Of a DNA stretch of 64,000 nt, positions 37,688 to 51,000 are shown piece after piece; within the stretch, counting starts at the first letter, position 1, and every line of letters starts with the position of its first letter. The position numbers and the translations under genes are program-made. Source of the stretch: Hymenolepis diminuta (lineage: Eukaryota > Platyhelminthes > Cestoda > Cyclophyllidea > Hymenolepididae); NCBI GenBank assembly GCA_900708905.1, contig CAADRB010000006.1:2261927-2325926 (forward strand). Reading direction: 5' to 3'. The notes beneath the pieces were generated by a model. The model ran no database searches. It had not been told where the DNA came from and saw only the letters and a list, made by a program, of their open reading frames with translations.

Positions 37688-38734
37688 GCGTGTCTAACCC
37701 ATAGTTCACTGCAAATTTGGCATTTTTCGTTATATTTAAACTGTGTTTGTGTAAAATGTTTACCTGGGAGCTTTCGCTGGCAAAATAGTTACCTGATATG
37801 TTGGGAAAAGTTGTACAACTTTGTTTTAACTGTTCAGGTAGCTGGGACCTGACTCAGTTAAATAAGATCTTGATTTGTAACACTTTCAATTATTGAATTT
37901 CAGTAATCTTAATTTGTATCATTAGGGTTTGTACGTAGATTTATCTCTAAAATCTAATCTAATCCAAAGAAAATATTAGCGACAGCATTACTTTAAAGCC
38001 ACTTCGCAAGCTAATTCAAAACTTTCGTCGAAGTAGTACCAAATGCATTTTGAAGAAATGCATTTCCACTATCTTGGAAATTTGTTAGAAGTGTTTGTAT
38101 CCGTTTCAAAAATGTGATTTAGATAAGAAAATAAGTAGCCTCCAATATGGTATCTACCGAAGGTAGACGAAAGTGAAAGCTGAAGATGCCGATCCTAAAA
38201 GAGAAGGATTTTCCTAATCTCAGTGTTCTGATTCGTGACTCCTTATCTATAATAGTTTTTGATAATGGAAGACTTAAGCTCAATTGGAACTTAAATTTGA
38301 AAACCATTGAGGTACGCTAAATTCATATATCATCAGTTCCCGATATTACCTATTTAAACAAAAGGTCGTGTCTGGGATATCTTCTGGAGTACATTTCAAT
38401 ATAATATTTAATGAGGAGAGGAGAAAGGAAATTAGAAGTTTCAGTTGTCCTTACAATCTTGTGAAATCGAGAGAGTTCGGCTAGTGCTTAGATTTGTAGC
38501 AGATGCCAATTTTCAAGAGGAAAGGTTAACATTAATTTGGATTTTCTTAATCTCGCAAGACACAGTCCAGTTTGAATTGCAGAAGAAAGGGTACAGCCGA
38601 ATTTGACAAGTCTTAAGGATTTGATGGTAGCGCGACTACCTCCGTTCGGATTAGAGTGTCAATAGTTTATTGAAGGTGAAGTAACCGTTAGCCTAGTATT
38701 AAGGCGACTGCAGAGTCTGGGTGAGCCATCACCC

Positions 38735-39020
38735 CTCTAATTTCTTCCGATCTTCGTCTCACAACGAGATAGGGAAAAGAGGAAGGCGTTGGTTGGAGAG
38801 TTTTATTAAGAATGGAGAGAAAGCTCAAAGGGTTTAGAGAGGCTTGTGTGAGTACGAAGATATGGGATGGCCGTATATGAATATAAAGTTTATTATGTAG
38901 GGTAACAGTTTGGGAATAGATAATTAGGCCATATGGATTGAGACTTAGAAACAGTGATATTCAATATCGCGTTGTGGAATAGTTCGTCTAGATCGGTCGA
39001 TAACCGTGATTTGGGTAATG
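38735..39020 (-). repeat. pyrimidine-rich repeat R3, copy 2
   Basis: In reverse complement it reads CGGTTATCGACCGATCTAGA, CCACAACGCGAT, CTAATTATCTATTC, then a TTTATATTCATATACGG core, ACCAACGCC and CTATCTCGTTGTGAGACG. This is the same order of blocks as 62878-63176. Confidence 0.4.
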
Positions 39021-39470
39021 GGATAGTTCACTACTATATGGAATACTTCATTATAAAAAGGGGAAAATTTTTACCAGAGGAAGATTAGTTAACCTTCGAA
39101 TAAAGGAATCCCTACAAGGTAGCATAAACTGGGGAGTTTTTTTAATAATCAATATGGCGGAATGATATGAGTTTGGATGGTTTAACCTTTCGATATTACA
39201 TGTTAAAAAAGCAAGATAAAGCGTGCATCTTAAGGATTATTTTGGGTGAGTGCGTTTTACGAAGTGTTCATTGAATAATTTTGTTTGGTCTGGAACTTTT
39301 CTTTTCATATACAGTAATCCCACCACTAATTAAATTAAATTTGCTCAAATATAAGGTTTTCTCCTTACAAGCTACAGCCTATTAAAAGTATACAAGCATG
39401 CTGTTTACCTGTGTGAATACTAAATCTCGAAAATTTTGGGGTTTTGAAGATTTCGAATTTTTTAAAGGTG

Positions 39471-39818
39471 TAGCATCGGCTAAGTAATCCTTCTAATTAG
39501 TCCAAATAGCCTCTTTCAGAGTCCTCTATTGTCATTTTACTCCCAAATCAGTTAGGCTATGTCCAAAGTGATAAGAACAAGAAAGATGTTGAGTGGAGAG
39601 GGTTTATTGCTCACTTCCTTGTGTGTGAGGCGTTGTCAACAGCTTAGCCATTAATTGCAAAACCATGCTAGGCTTCAGGGATCTTGATTGTTGACTGGTT
39701 AAGGAGGTCTCCGCACACACGCCGCGCTTGTTCTCTACGCGATCGGTTACATATCCGCACTTTTCAGAGTTCTAGCGCACGTGATTCAATTAGCATTGTT
39801 AGCATAGTGAACCCGACA
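39471..39818 (+). repeat. dispersed repeat R1, copy 2 (LTR-like)
   Basis: Forward counterpart of 10571-10893, with extra bases near CTTGTTCTCTACGCGATCGG. It ends at TAGTGAACCCGACA, close to the GTGACCCCGAC-type sequence that follows LTRs in some Ty3/gypsy elements. No internal element region is present beside it, so it is likely solitary. Confidence 0.7.
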
Positions 39819-42049
39819 AAGGCTCGATTTCAATTTATTCTTCCACTTCTTCCTTGTACGACCAAAGTAGCTTCAATTGGCTGCAGCCACTAACTACGTT
39901 TTCCCTTCCCTTTCCTTCCTAGTAGAGCTGAGATAATTTTCCGGTTGAAGGTTACCGTATTCAGTATAGTTAATAGATGCTTACTAACTGTCTAGGTGTG
40001 TGTGACCAATTAATTAAAGGCACTTGCAATATCCCTCTGTTCCACTTAAAAGTGGCATATATTGCTAAAGGTAAATGGACATCCCAACAACTTAAAATAT
40101 TTTGCAAAAACATTTCACATTATTGCATATTTTTAAACAATTTTCAAAAAATGTCAAAAGTAAAACTCAGATTTATCTTGAATACTATTACATGAGAAAA
40201 GTTCAAAATTTTTAGAGTTTTATTACTTTTCTTTATATATTTTTTGATAAATTTTAAAATTAACTTAATTTAATGAACTATTAAATCCTCTATCGGAATG
40301 TGCTAGATGATTAGGGAAATTTTTGTCTAGAAAATAAGAGGTTTCACTGTCTTAAGGTGAATATGTGTGCTGATGGATGATAATAGCTAACTAGAATAAA
40401 ATTTATATAGCAACAATCACAGCTCCAACAATAAGACAGATATACCGACATGGTTAGAGCTTCATTAAAACTCGCTTAATAGTAGTGGGTAAGAAAGAGA
40501 TATCTGAAAATGGATGGATCAATAATCTGTCGATGAACAGAAAGGGACGGACGCTCTCGTGCTCTCGTTTGTGCATAAAAATAAACTCTCTTAGATGAAC
40601 GATATTTAATAAGCGAACCCGAATTAATCTTCATAGTGTAGTAGTTAGAGAATTAGAAAGTGATTTTGGGGCAAGGCAAAACAATATAGAAACCAGGGTG
40701 AACAGATCGCCCACTAACCAATCACACTTTATCCCTTCTTATTTTCCTTTTCCTAAGGAATCGATCCGGTTGAGGCATAGTTATAACAAATCTCTTCAGG
40801 AAATAATGGTGAATTTCGATTCTTCAAGGGGTATGAGTGATTTACGAATGTACTAATTTAGAATATTTAAGACTCGAGAGTAGAATAACGAATATGATGG
40901 ATAGAAATATAATGAAATGTCGAATAGCGTGAATGAATTGGCTTAGAATTGTACATAGGAAGTGATTGGACAAATCCTCACCTATCGAACATATGTATTC
41001 TAGCATATTAATGAATACCAAGAGAACGAATATACCTATGCGCATTGCAAAATAAACAACGATTCAGTGAAAAACATATTTTAATTTCGTAATTGCACAG
41101 ATAACCTTTCAATTCCCAATAATATGTAAAGAATATGTCTAAAGACACATTCCTTTAGCAATTATTAATAGCTTAAAACACAAGCATTTAATAATATCTA
41201 TACTAACTAGAAGAATTCAACTATTCTCAAATAATAATTAGAATGCCTTTAGCGATGCTTCTTTCTTTTAATTGAACTATCCGCGGTATTTAACTGCTAA
41301 CTAAAGTCTCAGAGTCACTTAACCACAACCTTGAATATCCAAATAAAAAGGCTAAAGAAATACTAAATACAAAAAATACAATCGAAGACCATTTTCAGAA
41401 AAAATCACTCACGTTATATGGAGTAAAATTACTGTTATCGGTCTTTCTAGCCTTATGAACTCCACTACCGTGAAATGGGAAGAGGAGAGACGGTGGCGGA
41501 ATATTTATATTAGAGAAAAGTACGAAATTCGACTAAGTGGTACAGTATAGGTAAAAAGCCCCAGATGCACGAGTGAATGATGGGTCGAGTGAAGTGTAGG
41601 GTCAAAAGATTGGGTTAAATCGATAGGCGAATGTATCGTAGCTAGTTTAATCTACTCAATTTCGGTTATAGAAAGAGACTAAATCAACAGATTAATTGGT
41701 TATGAACCTTATTTAAAGACTGGACGTTAAGACTAAATCCTTCACGTTTTGCTCTTAAATTAGGAAGACTAAGATCCGTGATGTTCTCACTTAATTAAAC
41801 CTAGGGGGAGAGCGTAATCATTGGAGAGTTTCTATAAAATACATATAAGAATGAAAATAGGGTACTTTCACCCAAGATTTCACAACATCAACACCATCAC
41901 CTAGCAGTAACTTCCCAAAAAACATTGAAAAAAAGAAAGATTTAGGAATAAGTAGGAATTTGTTTAAAATGAAGCATTGCCTTAGAGCTATAAAGAGCAT
42001 TAGAGTATCGAATTAGAGAGCGGCCATAGTATTTGATTCCCTCGTATCT

Positions 42050-43314
42050 TCACGGGGAGCGCTTGTTTCCATTAACAAGTTTCTTCCCATTCGCATTGGT
42101 TGTCGAAGGTGAACTAGACTGTTCTCCGCCATTTTCATTCTCACCAGAGCCACTCTTGTCGCTTCTCCTATTTCTCCTCACAAGAATGACATTCTGGCAG
42201 TATTTGCGCAGAGTTGCTCGATCCTTATCCTCTCCCAAACTGTAGTTTTGAATCACCTCATTCAGACAGTCCCGAGCCATAACGACCGACTCCAGCGGTA
42301 TCCCAATCACCATTCGGTTTTTATTAGACACTTGAGAAATGTGCAGACGGTAGCCGTAGCGTGTATTACGCACATCAAAGAAAAACCTTCGTTCTCCAGA
42401 ATCAGACAACATTGAAACAGCCTTCTCAGGGCTTACATCACGCTGGGAATAGCGCGTCTTAATATCAACTAAAATAGGAAAGGAAATCCATAAGAAACCA
42501 TCGAAGCGTAGCGAAGTTTGTGGTCAAAGAACTTACTCAAAAAGGCTAAAAGATTAGGTACGAGTTCTTCATAGACTCGCAAATAAGTGGTTCTCTTATG
42601 GGGTGGCAAGTCGGTTTTTTCTTCAGGAGGGTTAACGGGACCTGATCTTAGCCAGACCCTCTTTCCCTTATCATCACTTGCATCACTCCTCCTTTCTTTT
42701 GAGTCAGCATCGGCAGAAATCTCTTTCTGCACCGCCTCATTTGGGCATTCAATAAAGTTGTTCAAAATAGACTCCATCAGCTGGAATTTTTGGAGTTTGG
42801 AGACATCGAACGACCACTCTCCATTCCTCTTAGAAACCATAGTTTGTAGGCTCTCGTACACGCCTCCACACAGGGTAATCGGAAAAGTAATCATTTGATC
42901 TTTGTGATATCGATCTCGAACAATGACCCATGGAGCACTCTCTATTTCTGGAGAGAAAAGCCCCTGATAAACGAAATTTTCTGAGACGGAGTCTGACTCG
43001 CGTTTCACGGGTGAAGTGACTACCATAAAGAAGTAGCCAGTTGGCCTTCCCGAGCCCCTCTTAATCACCAAATCCTTCATTAGGATCCGCTTGGGTTGGG
43101 TGCGTTTGGGAGTTGGGCTCTGTTCAGAGAGTCTCGCACTTTGAGCTTTTTGTACTTGGGCCATGACTTTGGGAATAGTTCCGCACGGTGGATACGATCT
43201 TTTAGGTATGGTCAGCCCCATGTTTAGATTTGTACTCCTTGAATTTTTGAAGGCTAAGTGAATATTCATCAGCTCCACTTGTGGCCAATAAAACCTACAC
43301 GAACATGATATCAA
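42050..43314 (-). CDS. PUR-repeat (Pur-alpha-like) nucleic-acid-binding protein, divergent
   Basis: Two exons are seen: 43314-42537 and 42468-42050, joined in phase. The clearest homology is in the second exon: RRFFFDVRNTRYGYRLHISQ, then IGIPLESVVMARDCLNEVIQ, the strand-strand-helix pattern of a PUR repeat (about residues 284-342). Part of exon 1 (GRPTGYFFMVVTSPV, then MITFPITLCGGVYESLQTMV) could be a second, very diverged repeat. Pur proteins bind purine-rich single-stranded DNA and RNA in transcription and mRNA transport. After the repeat come basic VRRNRRSDK and a low-complexity Ser/Asn/Gly tail. The start is uncertain: Met at 43314, 43269 or 43221, or an upstream exon ending before the GTGTAG just 5' of the ORF. 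Lengths would be 398 to 367 residues. The spacing of the rest differs from vertebrate Pur-alpha, hence the modest confidence. Confidence 0.55.
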
Positions 43315-44174
43315 CCTATTGCCTTAGTGAGCTGAGATTATCTCGCCCTTAACAAGTGATTTAAATAAACGACTGAGATAAGTAAATCATCGAAACAGTG
43401 AGTAGTATTCTGTATACTTTTATTATTAATGAATCCTAATGATAGTTTGGCTTTCCAACGACATAGGACAAGAGAAACATGTTTAAAATATGACCAAATC
43501 GCCATAGCTTAACTGAGCTTGATATTAATATCTTTTTGGAGTGTTAATTATTATCGTCTTGCCCGTTAAAACTATTAATAATGGGAAGACCTCGGAACAC
43601 GTGGAACACTAAAACAGCCCAATAGGGGAAAGAAAATAGAAAGCTGCCATTAGAATTAAGGAATATTTGGATTGCTCACGTTTTACTTAATAAGAATATT
43701 TCAATGTACTATATCCTAATGTTTTAAGTCCAAATGCCAGGATTTGTCCTCTAGGTTATTGAGTGCACTCACTTGTTACTTGACTGGTTGGCCTTGTCAC
43801 TCCGAAACATTTGGCTTATAACTAGTAGCGTTGGTTAACTAATCATAAGCATATGTTACAGATAACTTATTATTTCCTGAAGGTTTGCAAGCAGTCAACA
43901 AAAGTACAAAGTGACTTAAAAAATGATTTCATTTAGGTAGGTGGAAAGAAACTATTATTCTTTCCTTAATTAGGACTAGAATGTCGATAAAGGAGTTTAC
44001 CTTAACAACAGAAGACTACCTTCAATAGGAAAATGGTAATATCATTGTTGGAAAAAAACAACAATCAATACGAACAAGTAAGCATTCAAAAATATATTAC
44101 TGCATATATTAGATCTCAGAAGTCAGGAAATTGGGATAGAAATACAAAAGAAACAAGAAAAATACACAGGAATT
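43315..44174. other. spacer between SNF8 and the PUR-repeat gene
   Basis: About 860 bp between two minus-strand genes. It must hold the SNF8 3' end and the promoter of the PUR-repeat gene. I see no AATAAA close to the SNF8 stop and no other gene. Confidence 0.4.
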
Positions 44175-45062
44175 TCATTTAGTTTCAACAGAAAGCAGAC
44201 TTGGGAACCAGTACAATCTTTCTCCACTTTCACTTCCTTCATCAACCCAAGCCATACCTTCCTGCATCAAGTATTCTAGAGCCGTTCTCGCGCGATCTTC
44301 AGTCCATTCCAATCTGAAAAAAACAAATAATAAATGAAATTAGTAAAAAGGAAACATAATTAAATTTTAAAAAAGATGCTTACTTCCTTGTGCAAGTTGA
44401 TAAACTAACATAAGCCCCACGGGATTCTGCCAACTTTAGGACTTCAGTTTGATCAGTGTTGAGTTCACCGGGAACAGACTGAACTAACTGACGAGAATCG
44501 GACAGTTTAATTAATCTGAAACCGTTGCCAAGGCAGTGAAGTTTCTTTATGGCTCGTACAACATCGTCTTGGCATATGTCGGTCTCATGAGAACTCCTGG
44601 TTTTATTTAATTCGGAAATCAGCTCATCGAGGGGTATTAAGCCACCGGTTTTTCTCTGATTTGCCATACATATCTATAAATATTAAAATCGAAATAGAGA
44701 ATGAATTAACAATCATATAAATTATGAAATTAGGATATTGAATTTACCTCGATGATTCGAACAGCAAGATGATAGTAGAAGTCACCGATCCCCAAGATTC
44801 TCGACCACACGCCGTTACTAGAAGAAAGAGGATCGACACCAATATTTGCACACATGGATTGAAATTCTGTACGAAAAGCTGGATCTTGGCGAATTTTCGA
44901 TTGGTATTTTGAAGCAAAGTATTCCAACGATGATTTGACTGTTTCCATTTGTCGATGAAGATGCGCGGCGGCATCGTCATCCATTTGTTTGCGCTTTTCC
45001 TCATAGGCAGCTTGCCTTTGGGCTCGCTCCTTGATTCCAGCTATCCCTACCCTTCTATTCAT
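44175..45062 (-). CDS. SNF8: ESCRT-II subunit SNF8/VPS22
   Basis: Core subunit of ESCRT-II (with VPS25 and VPS36), which sorts ubiquitinated cargo into multivesicular bodies. Exons 45062-44748, 44673-44384 and 44313-44175 give 247 residues (human 258). The N-terminus [14 protein letters not shown] matches the conserved MHRRGVGAG-type start, followed by a helical region ([20 protein letters not shown]), [28 protein letters not shown], then two winged-helix domains with [44 protein letters not shown] and [19 protein letters not shown]. The C-terminus is short, ending [12 protein letters not shown]. Two introns of 74 and 70 nt. A TTTTAG lies 17 bases before the ATG. Confidence 0.96.
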
Positions 45063-45079
45063 TGGTGTCAGGGGGATAT

Positions 45080-45082
45080 CTA
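45080..45082 (-). promoter_or_regulatory. 3' splice-like site just upstream of the SNF8 start
   Basis: GTTTTAG on the minus strand, 17 bases before the ATG. The pyrimidine tract before it is weak. It is a candidate 5'-UTR intron end or spliced-leader acceptor. Confidence 0.3.
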
Positions 45083-48000
45083 AAACGCGCACCGTTATTT
45101 CGGTAAAGTGTAAGTAAGGACAATATTTATTCGGTTATCCGACTTAAATAACCAAAATAAATACAAAATAAAAAAATTAAAATTTTTATTCTTTTATAAT
45201 TTAGGCATTTTTTATTTTATCAGCTGAATATTTATTCCAAGTTCCGCAAAGTCTGATTCCTTCATGGAATAATTGTATAATTGCCCTGATTTTCGGCACA
45301 TTAGTGTAATAATTAAAAGTATGACTTTTTCCAGTTTTTAGCTGTATGTATGGGATTACATGTATTTGTGAAGACTGTTAAATAGATAGATTTCTACTGC
45401 TCTGTATGGATCTGCTTTACCAAACACGTTTTATTTCCCTATGCTAATTTCAACCGAAATATCATTAGATAGCCTGTTAAGATCTCACTGAAAATATCTA
45501 CACAAAAAAACGCTTTTAAGGAATATTTAATTCGTATTTGAGTTAATTTTGTGCGTTATTTAGGGAATTGCTCAGAATTTTGTGTGACATGGCTGTTCGT
45601 GTAATAATGGCTAAGTTAATTCTGATTGATGCAGTATTAATTCCATGTTACCGTAACACTATAAATTTAAGTTTGCATTTACTCTTAGCTTAACGGTTTC
45701 ACTGATGTGCTTGAATAAGTTAGCTAATAACGAAATTGTTAAACTTCAGGTTTGCAAAATGCCATCGTTAATGAAATTTATATGCTGCTTTTACCCTTTT
45801 CGTTACAAAAGATGGTAAGTTTGTGAATGGCTACCGTATATTTGCAACACGAGCTAAGCATAGCAGTACCATATATATTCAAGTTTGAATGCTCTAAGCC
45901 CAAATATTTATTCAAATTCATATATAACATTTTAGCGATTTCAAAATTTCTTTCTTCGTTGGGATGGTAAAAATTGGGCAGCTCGTCCTAACATCAGTGT
46001 TAGGATGATTGTTTTGTTGTGATACGGATTGGTTACATGTCATTCCCACTTAATAACTTCACGCATTATGTACACATGTACAAATAAAATAAATTTTGTA
46101 TTTTTACTCTTTGGAAGGCGACAGACCGAAGGAATTGTGGTAAGTTTGTAATTAAAAAGGGATGAACTAAGAAGATTTAAAGATAATCGGCAAGAATGCT
46201 CGATAAATTTTGTCCCTTAAATAGTCAATAGCAGCAATTTGTAACTAGTCAAAGCAGTGCCTGTGCACTTTTCGAAATGTAAAATATATTCATGGTAAAA
46301 ATAATTTTATTCCTTTCATCGATGCAAATTTATTTCCTGCATTAAATTTAACCTCCGAATTGCCCTATTTATCTCTCCCCCTTCTCTCACACACAGAGCA
46401 TATCAAAGTAATCTCTTAATTGATTCAATACAATGGAAATGAAATTAAAAAAGTACCCTAGAAATGGTTTAGAGGCTGTGTTGTTTGCTCTTTCTCCAAA
46501 TTAGGTTCTTAAATGTTCACTTCTTTTCCCCCATATATTCCCACACCATCCAGTGACGAAAATTCACTCACTTGTTGCTTAATGTGATCACCATTTCATT
46601 TAAGTTGTGAAAGTTTACGATTAACCATAAATGAACATCGGTCGAAAGGGAAAAATGCATTTTAAAATCGTATTTTAGGTCATAAATAAATTTTTTACAT
46701 TATTATCTTACCGGCTTTTGAGGTTCTAGAACTAATTTTATTTCAGCTGCTTTCAGCGCCTGTTTTTGTAAAATTTATAATTAAATATTTTAGAAAAAGA
46801 AGCTGAAATCTGTAAAAGTCCTGACTATTTACTTATCCATTGAAGAATATTAAAACTCGGTATACGCTTAGAGACTCTAAGAAAGAATTTTACCCGTTCT
46901 TTTGCCTATCATATCGAAAAGATAGCATCTAACGCGCAATTTTATAAGAAGGCACATTGCTTTCGATATGCTTTTTACTAAGGAGATGAGAAAACGAAGG
47001 AGGAATATCTCAATCTTGAAAGCAAAGACTTCTACATACTTTGGATTGGGATTGATGGCTCTTTGTATTTTGAGAATTAACAGACTGATATATTGTAGAG
47101 CATTCTAATTTTGTTGGAATTAAAACTATGCACGTGACATTCATATTAAAGAGCGAGAATATACATCATTTGTAATTTTCTGTGGTCTTATATTTCACGA
47201 ACTAGTTATTATTGGAGAAAAAGTGTCGCACTACTCTTTAAGTAAATTTTTGCTTCATTGTCTCTTTTATTTTACCTGAGAAGAGAGTATCTGGTAGACC
47301 AGAGTTCATTTTTGATAAGAAAAGTGATTACATCATACTTATTATCAACTTGAGAAGGAATTTATCCATATAACTAAGATACCTACCTGATATCCTTGTT
47401 TATCTTTACATCCGATTTCAAATTAATCTTGAGAGTTGATGACGTACCAAGTTCGAGCCTAAGCAGTAACCAGCATGACGTCATTAAAATTTGCAGAAAA
47501 TTTTATTTTTCACTTTCTGGTATTATATACGTTTCATTCGTTTTTTTTTCAAGAATTCACTAGAATATTATTTGGAAAAGGGTTTTCTAAAAATGAAAAA
47601 TTTGCTAATTAACCACTACAATTTGGATTTAAAATTTGTTGAACTCCACGAGAAACTGAATTACAGGAATACACGATTCAACCGATATCAGGATTGACGT
47701 CTTACGTTTGTTAAAACATCAGCGAGTGCTAAAAAATATATATGGTAAATAATTTTTAATATTTTATGTTGACATTTTGCTGGAAAATAGATATCCGGAG
47801 GACAATCATACCTATGATTATATTCATACATTAATATACAAAGTATTTTGCTTTTATTTGATGAACTTTTACTCGTACTCTGCATTTATTTACCTTAAAT
47901 CTAGCGCTTTTGGAAAGAAACGTTTGCATAATATTTTGTTAAATTACTTCCTGAAAAATAAAGTGATTGAATTTGCACTGACTTAAATCGAAATATATTC

Positions 48001-51000
48001 TATGATATTACAAAATGTCTTTTCCAATGCAAGTACTGATGGCAAATTTCTTGAGATGAAAATGGTCATGAATTTGCAATTATTGCTACTTGTATGGTGA
48101 CTGAAACCATAAGTAGTTGAATACGACTCGGACTTAATGTTTGTTAAGTTTCATTCACCTGATATAGCGTTGGATACACACTGACAATTTCTGGCGTATT
48201 TCGTTTATCCACCTACGGTCCTTCACTACTAACTTCGTAGATTCAGACATACCGGATGTTTTTGTGGACTCCACTGGCAGGCTAGTTAATTTTTAGAATT
48301 AAAGTATTCAATTCTCACTTTGAAGCTGCTAAATAAGAGAAAATACTATATTCTCAAACAACTCTCGTATGCTTTTCAATTTAAGAGACAACGTGTGCAA
48401 AACAAATACCGGACGCCAGACAACATCATGACTGGCCAAAGAGCTCGCCTCGGATGCAAAAGATGGATGTCTCATATTTCGATGGGAGATGCTATAGAAG
48501 CACCACCTTGGATGCTCAATAACAAACAATTCTCTGTCTCATTTTGAACTGAATCTGATGCGTCTTTTAAAAGAGCATAAATACATATCCCATTTCGAAT
48601 GCTTACTTACGATCATGATAGTTAAACAACGTTCTTTGCAATATTTACAGGAGATATAATAATTCAGAACTTAAACAGAATTTAAAAGGATAGGTAAACT
48701 CGGAAACTGTTCGAATTTGAGCCCATATAATTTTGTCCAACTTTCACATACGTTCAAAAACTCAAATATGATTCCTTATTTGTGCACTTTTAATGAATCA
48801 TATTGTCTATTAGTGATTTTGTGGTGTACCCAAGGTTAGCTGTAACCTTAAATGACTTATTGATATAATCAACTTTCCTATTTCCTAACTATTAAGCTTC
48901 GGTCACTTACGCCTATATCATTTTCTTTAGACTTAGAGCAGTTAGTCAATTCTCCTTGCCACCTATACTCTACGTCTTGGAGTTTACTCTAACCTAATCA
49001 CGTTTAATTTTGCTTATTACGAAAGCGAGGCCTTCCTTCTTTTCGCTCCTAATAAATATAAATTTCTTGGTTTTAAAAAATTAAATCAAAGAACCAAATT
49101 GGATACTATTTTATTTCAATTAATTCAATGCCTAAATGTATTTGCTTTTTCATTTTTTAGTATATGAGCTTTAAACGGGAATATTACTCAAAGAAAAATA
49201 AAGCATCTAACAGAAAGCAGAATCGGAAATTTTTGATGCCCCAAATCGAGTTCATGAAAATTTCGTGAACAGAAGTCGGGCACTGAATTTTCTATAACTC
49301 TTATTTTATGCTTACTGGTATATTACTGGGATTTAGTAATGGTCGTTTTTACCTTTGTCTTGCATATCATCGATCTCTCGATCTGTAAGCTGTCGAAAAT
49401 TTTTTTACTAATTAGTCAGAATTTTCATGTTTTATTTAGGCGGCTGACATCTACTCTCTGTTCTCTCAAAAAACAAATATTTCGCCACTTCCGTCACTTA
49501 TGGTAGTGGAATTCTTACAACTTGAGTTGCACAATTAGGAAGGGCAATAGCTTAATAATGGCTTAATAGTGCTATTAATTTCTAAATTTCAAAGAGATCC
49601 AAACAAGCAGTCGACCCCATAAATACAAAAGTTACATATAATTAGTCGTACCTCTTCACTAATTAAGCCAAGAATCTCGACTTTTTCCCATTGATTTTGA
49701 GCGACAATAGCCATATCACTATTTCTTAGGGTGCCAAGGGATATCATGGCGAGAGTCCTAACTTTATCCGTAGCTACAACCATATCAATAATAACTGCAG
49801 TTATCTGACATATTGGTTATATTTTGCTTAGCATATGAAAGTAATTAATATTCAGGTTAATTTCCAGGTACACGAACTCGAAGTGCCATCCATAATACTC
49901 TACAACTCAAAGAAAACATCTTGAATATTTTAAGCAGATACCTTCATTTCAGAAATTCCTCTCGAGCACGTCAATTAATAATCTATTAGAATAGCAGAGG
50001 AATTAGGGAGAGAGAGCGAAAGAGGGAAAGAGTAGGTAGTATAATTTTTGCATGAACCATCATCCAATCAAACGTGGGGAGATAAGCAGCCAATTACTGT
50101 GACCGTAATACGCAAAAATTTTTTGCATAGGATTAACTGAGCAAAGCAGCAGCTAAGACGCGACGTTACTTTCCAAAACTCTATCCTATTCTTATACTGA
50201 TCAAAAAGACTGTAATCCTTTCCCAAATTTTCCCTCCATTAAGCCCATCAAGATTTTATAAGTTCACAAAATGGGCAAGTTAAGAGCACCAGTTAATAAA
50301 TAATGAAGGAAAATTGTCAACCGCTTTGCGAGTACTTTATAGAATAGACATTACCACAAAATGTAAAGGTGCAATTTAGAACTTATTTTTTAGTAGTGAA
50401 TTAAATTTGTACGGTTAAAAAAAGTGTTTGGAAAATTTTGCCCTTTAATTAAAAAAATACAATTGTGCGTTGCGCCAGTTGCTCTAGCAAACCATCTGAA
50501 CTCGAATGCTGAATGCTAATAACATTGAAGAATGACCCTCTATGCGTTTCCAGAATTACTCTTTATTTGCATTCCCTAAGAGAATACTTCGATTTTCCGT
50601 CCACGAGGCCGCGGTGACGTCTTTAAGTCCCTGTGACGCAAAACCCATATCTGCCATATCAAAACGCGTTTATCGATTCCCCCTCTCTGTAACCGTCCCG
50701 TTTCATTAAAAGTACACCTGCATTAATGTTCTCACTCCCGTCCTTGCCCAAGTGCCTCGTTGACCTGTCTTTGTTTTATTATACACACACTGGCAGATAT
50801 ATGCTTGTCATTCACCGGCTCCTATGCTCGCCTCTATTCTCTGGCTTTCATCTCTCTTGCTCGATTGTCCCTCATGGTTCATTCAATACACGTTGGCCCA
50901 TGCAGCTCTTTGTACTCTACTTTTTGGAGCTATTGTTTGCTGTTGTTGGCTGCCAGTCGTTAGTTGATACTCCAACCCCAACAATATAAACAACCTAATG

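Larger units (their letters stand above)
37623..42049. other. spacer with repeats between TACO1 and the PUR-repeat gene
   Basis: The 3' ends of the two genes converge. It contains an R3 copy (38735-39020, minus) and an R1 copy (39471-39818, plus). At 41440-41660 the minus strand has a C/T-rich stretch with an ATCGATT head that may be a further, very eroded R3 copy. I see no gene. Confidence 0.5.

Noticed and set aside
42587..42898. 103-codon plus-strand ORF
   Set aside because: It is the antisense shadow of exon 1 of the PUR-repeat gene.
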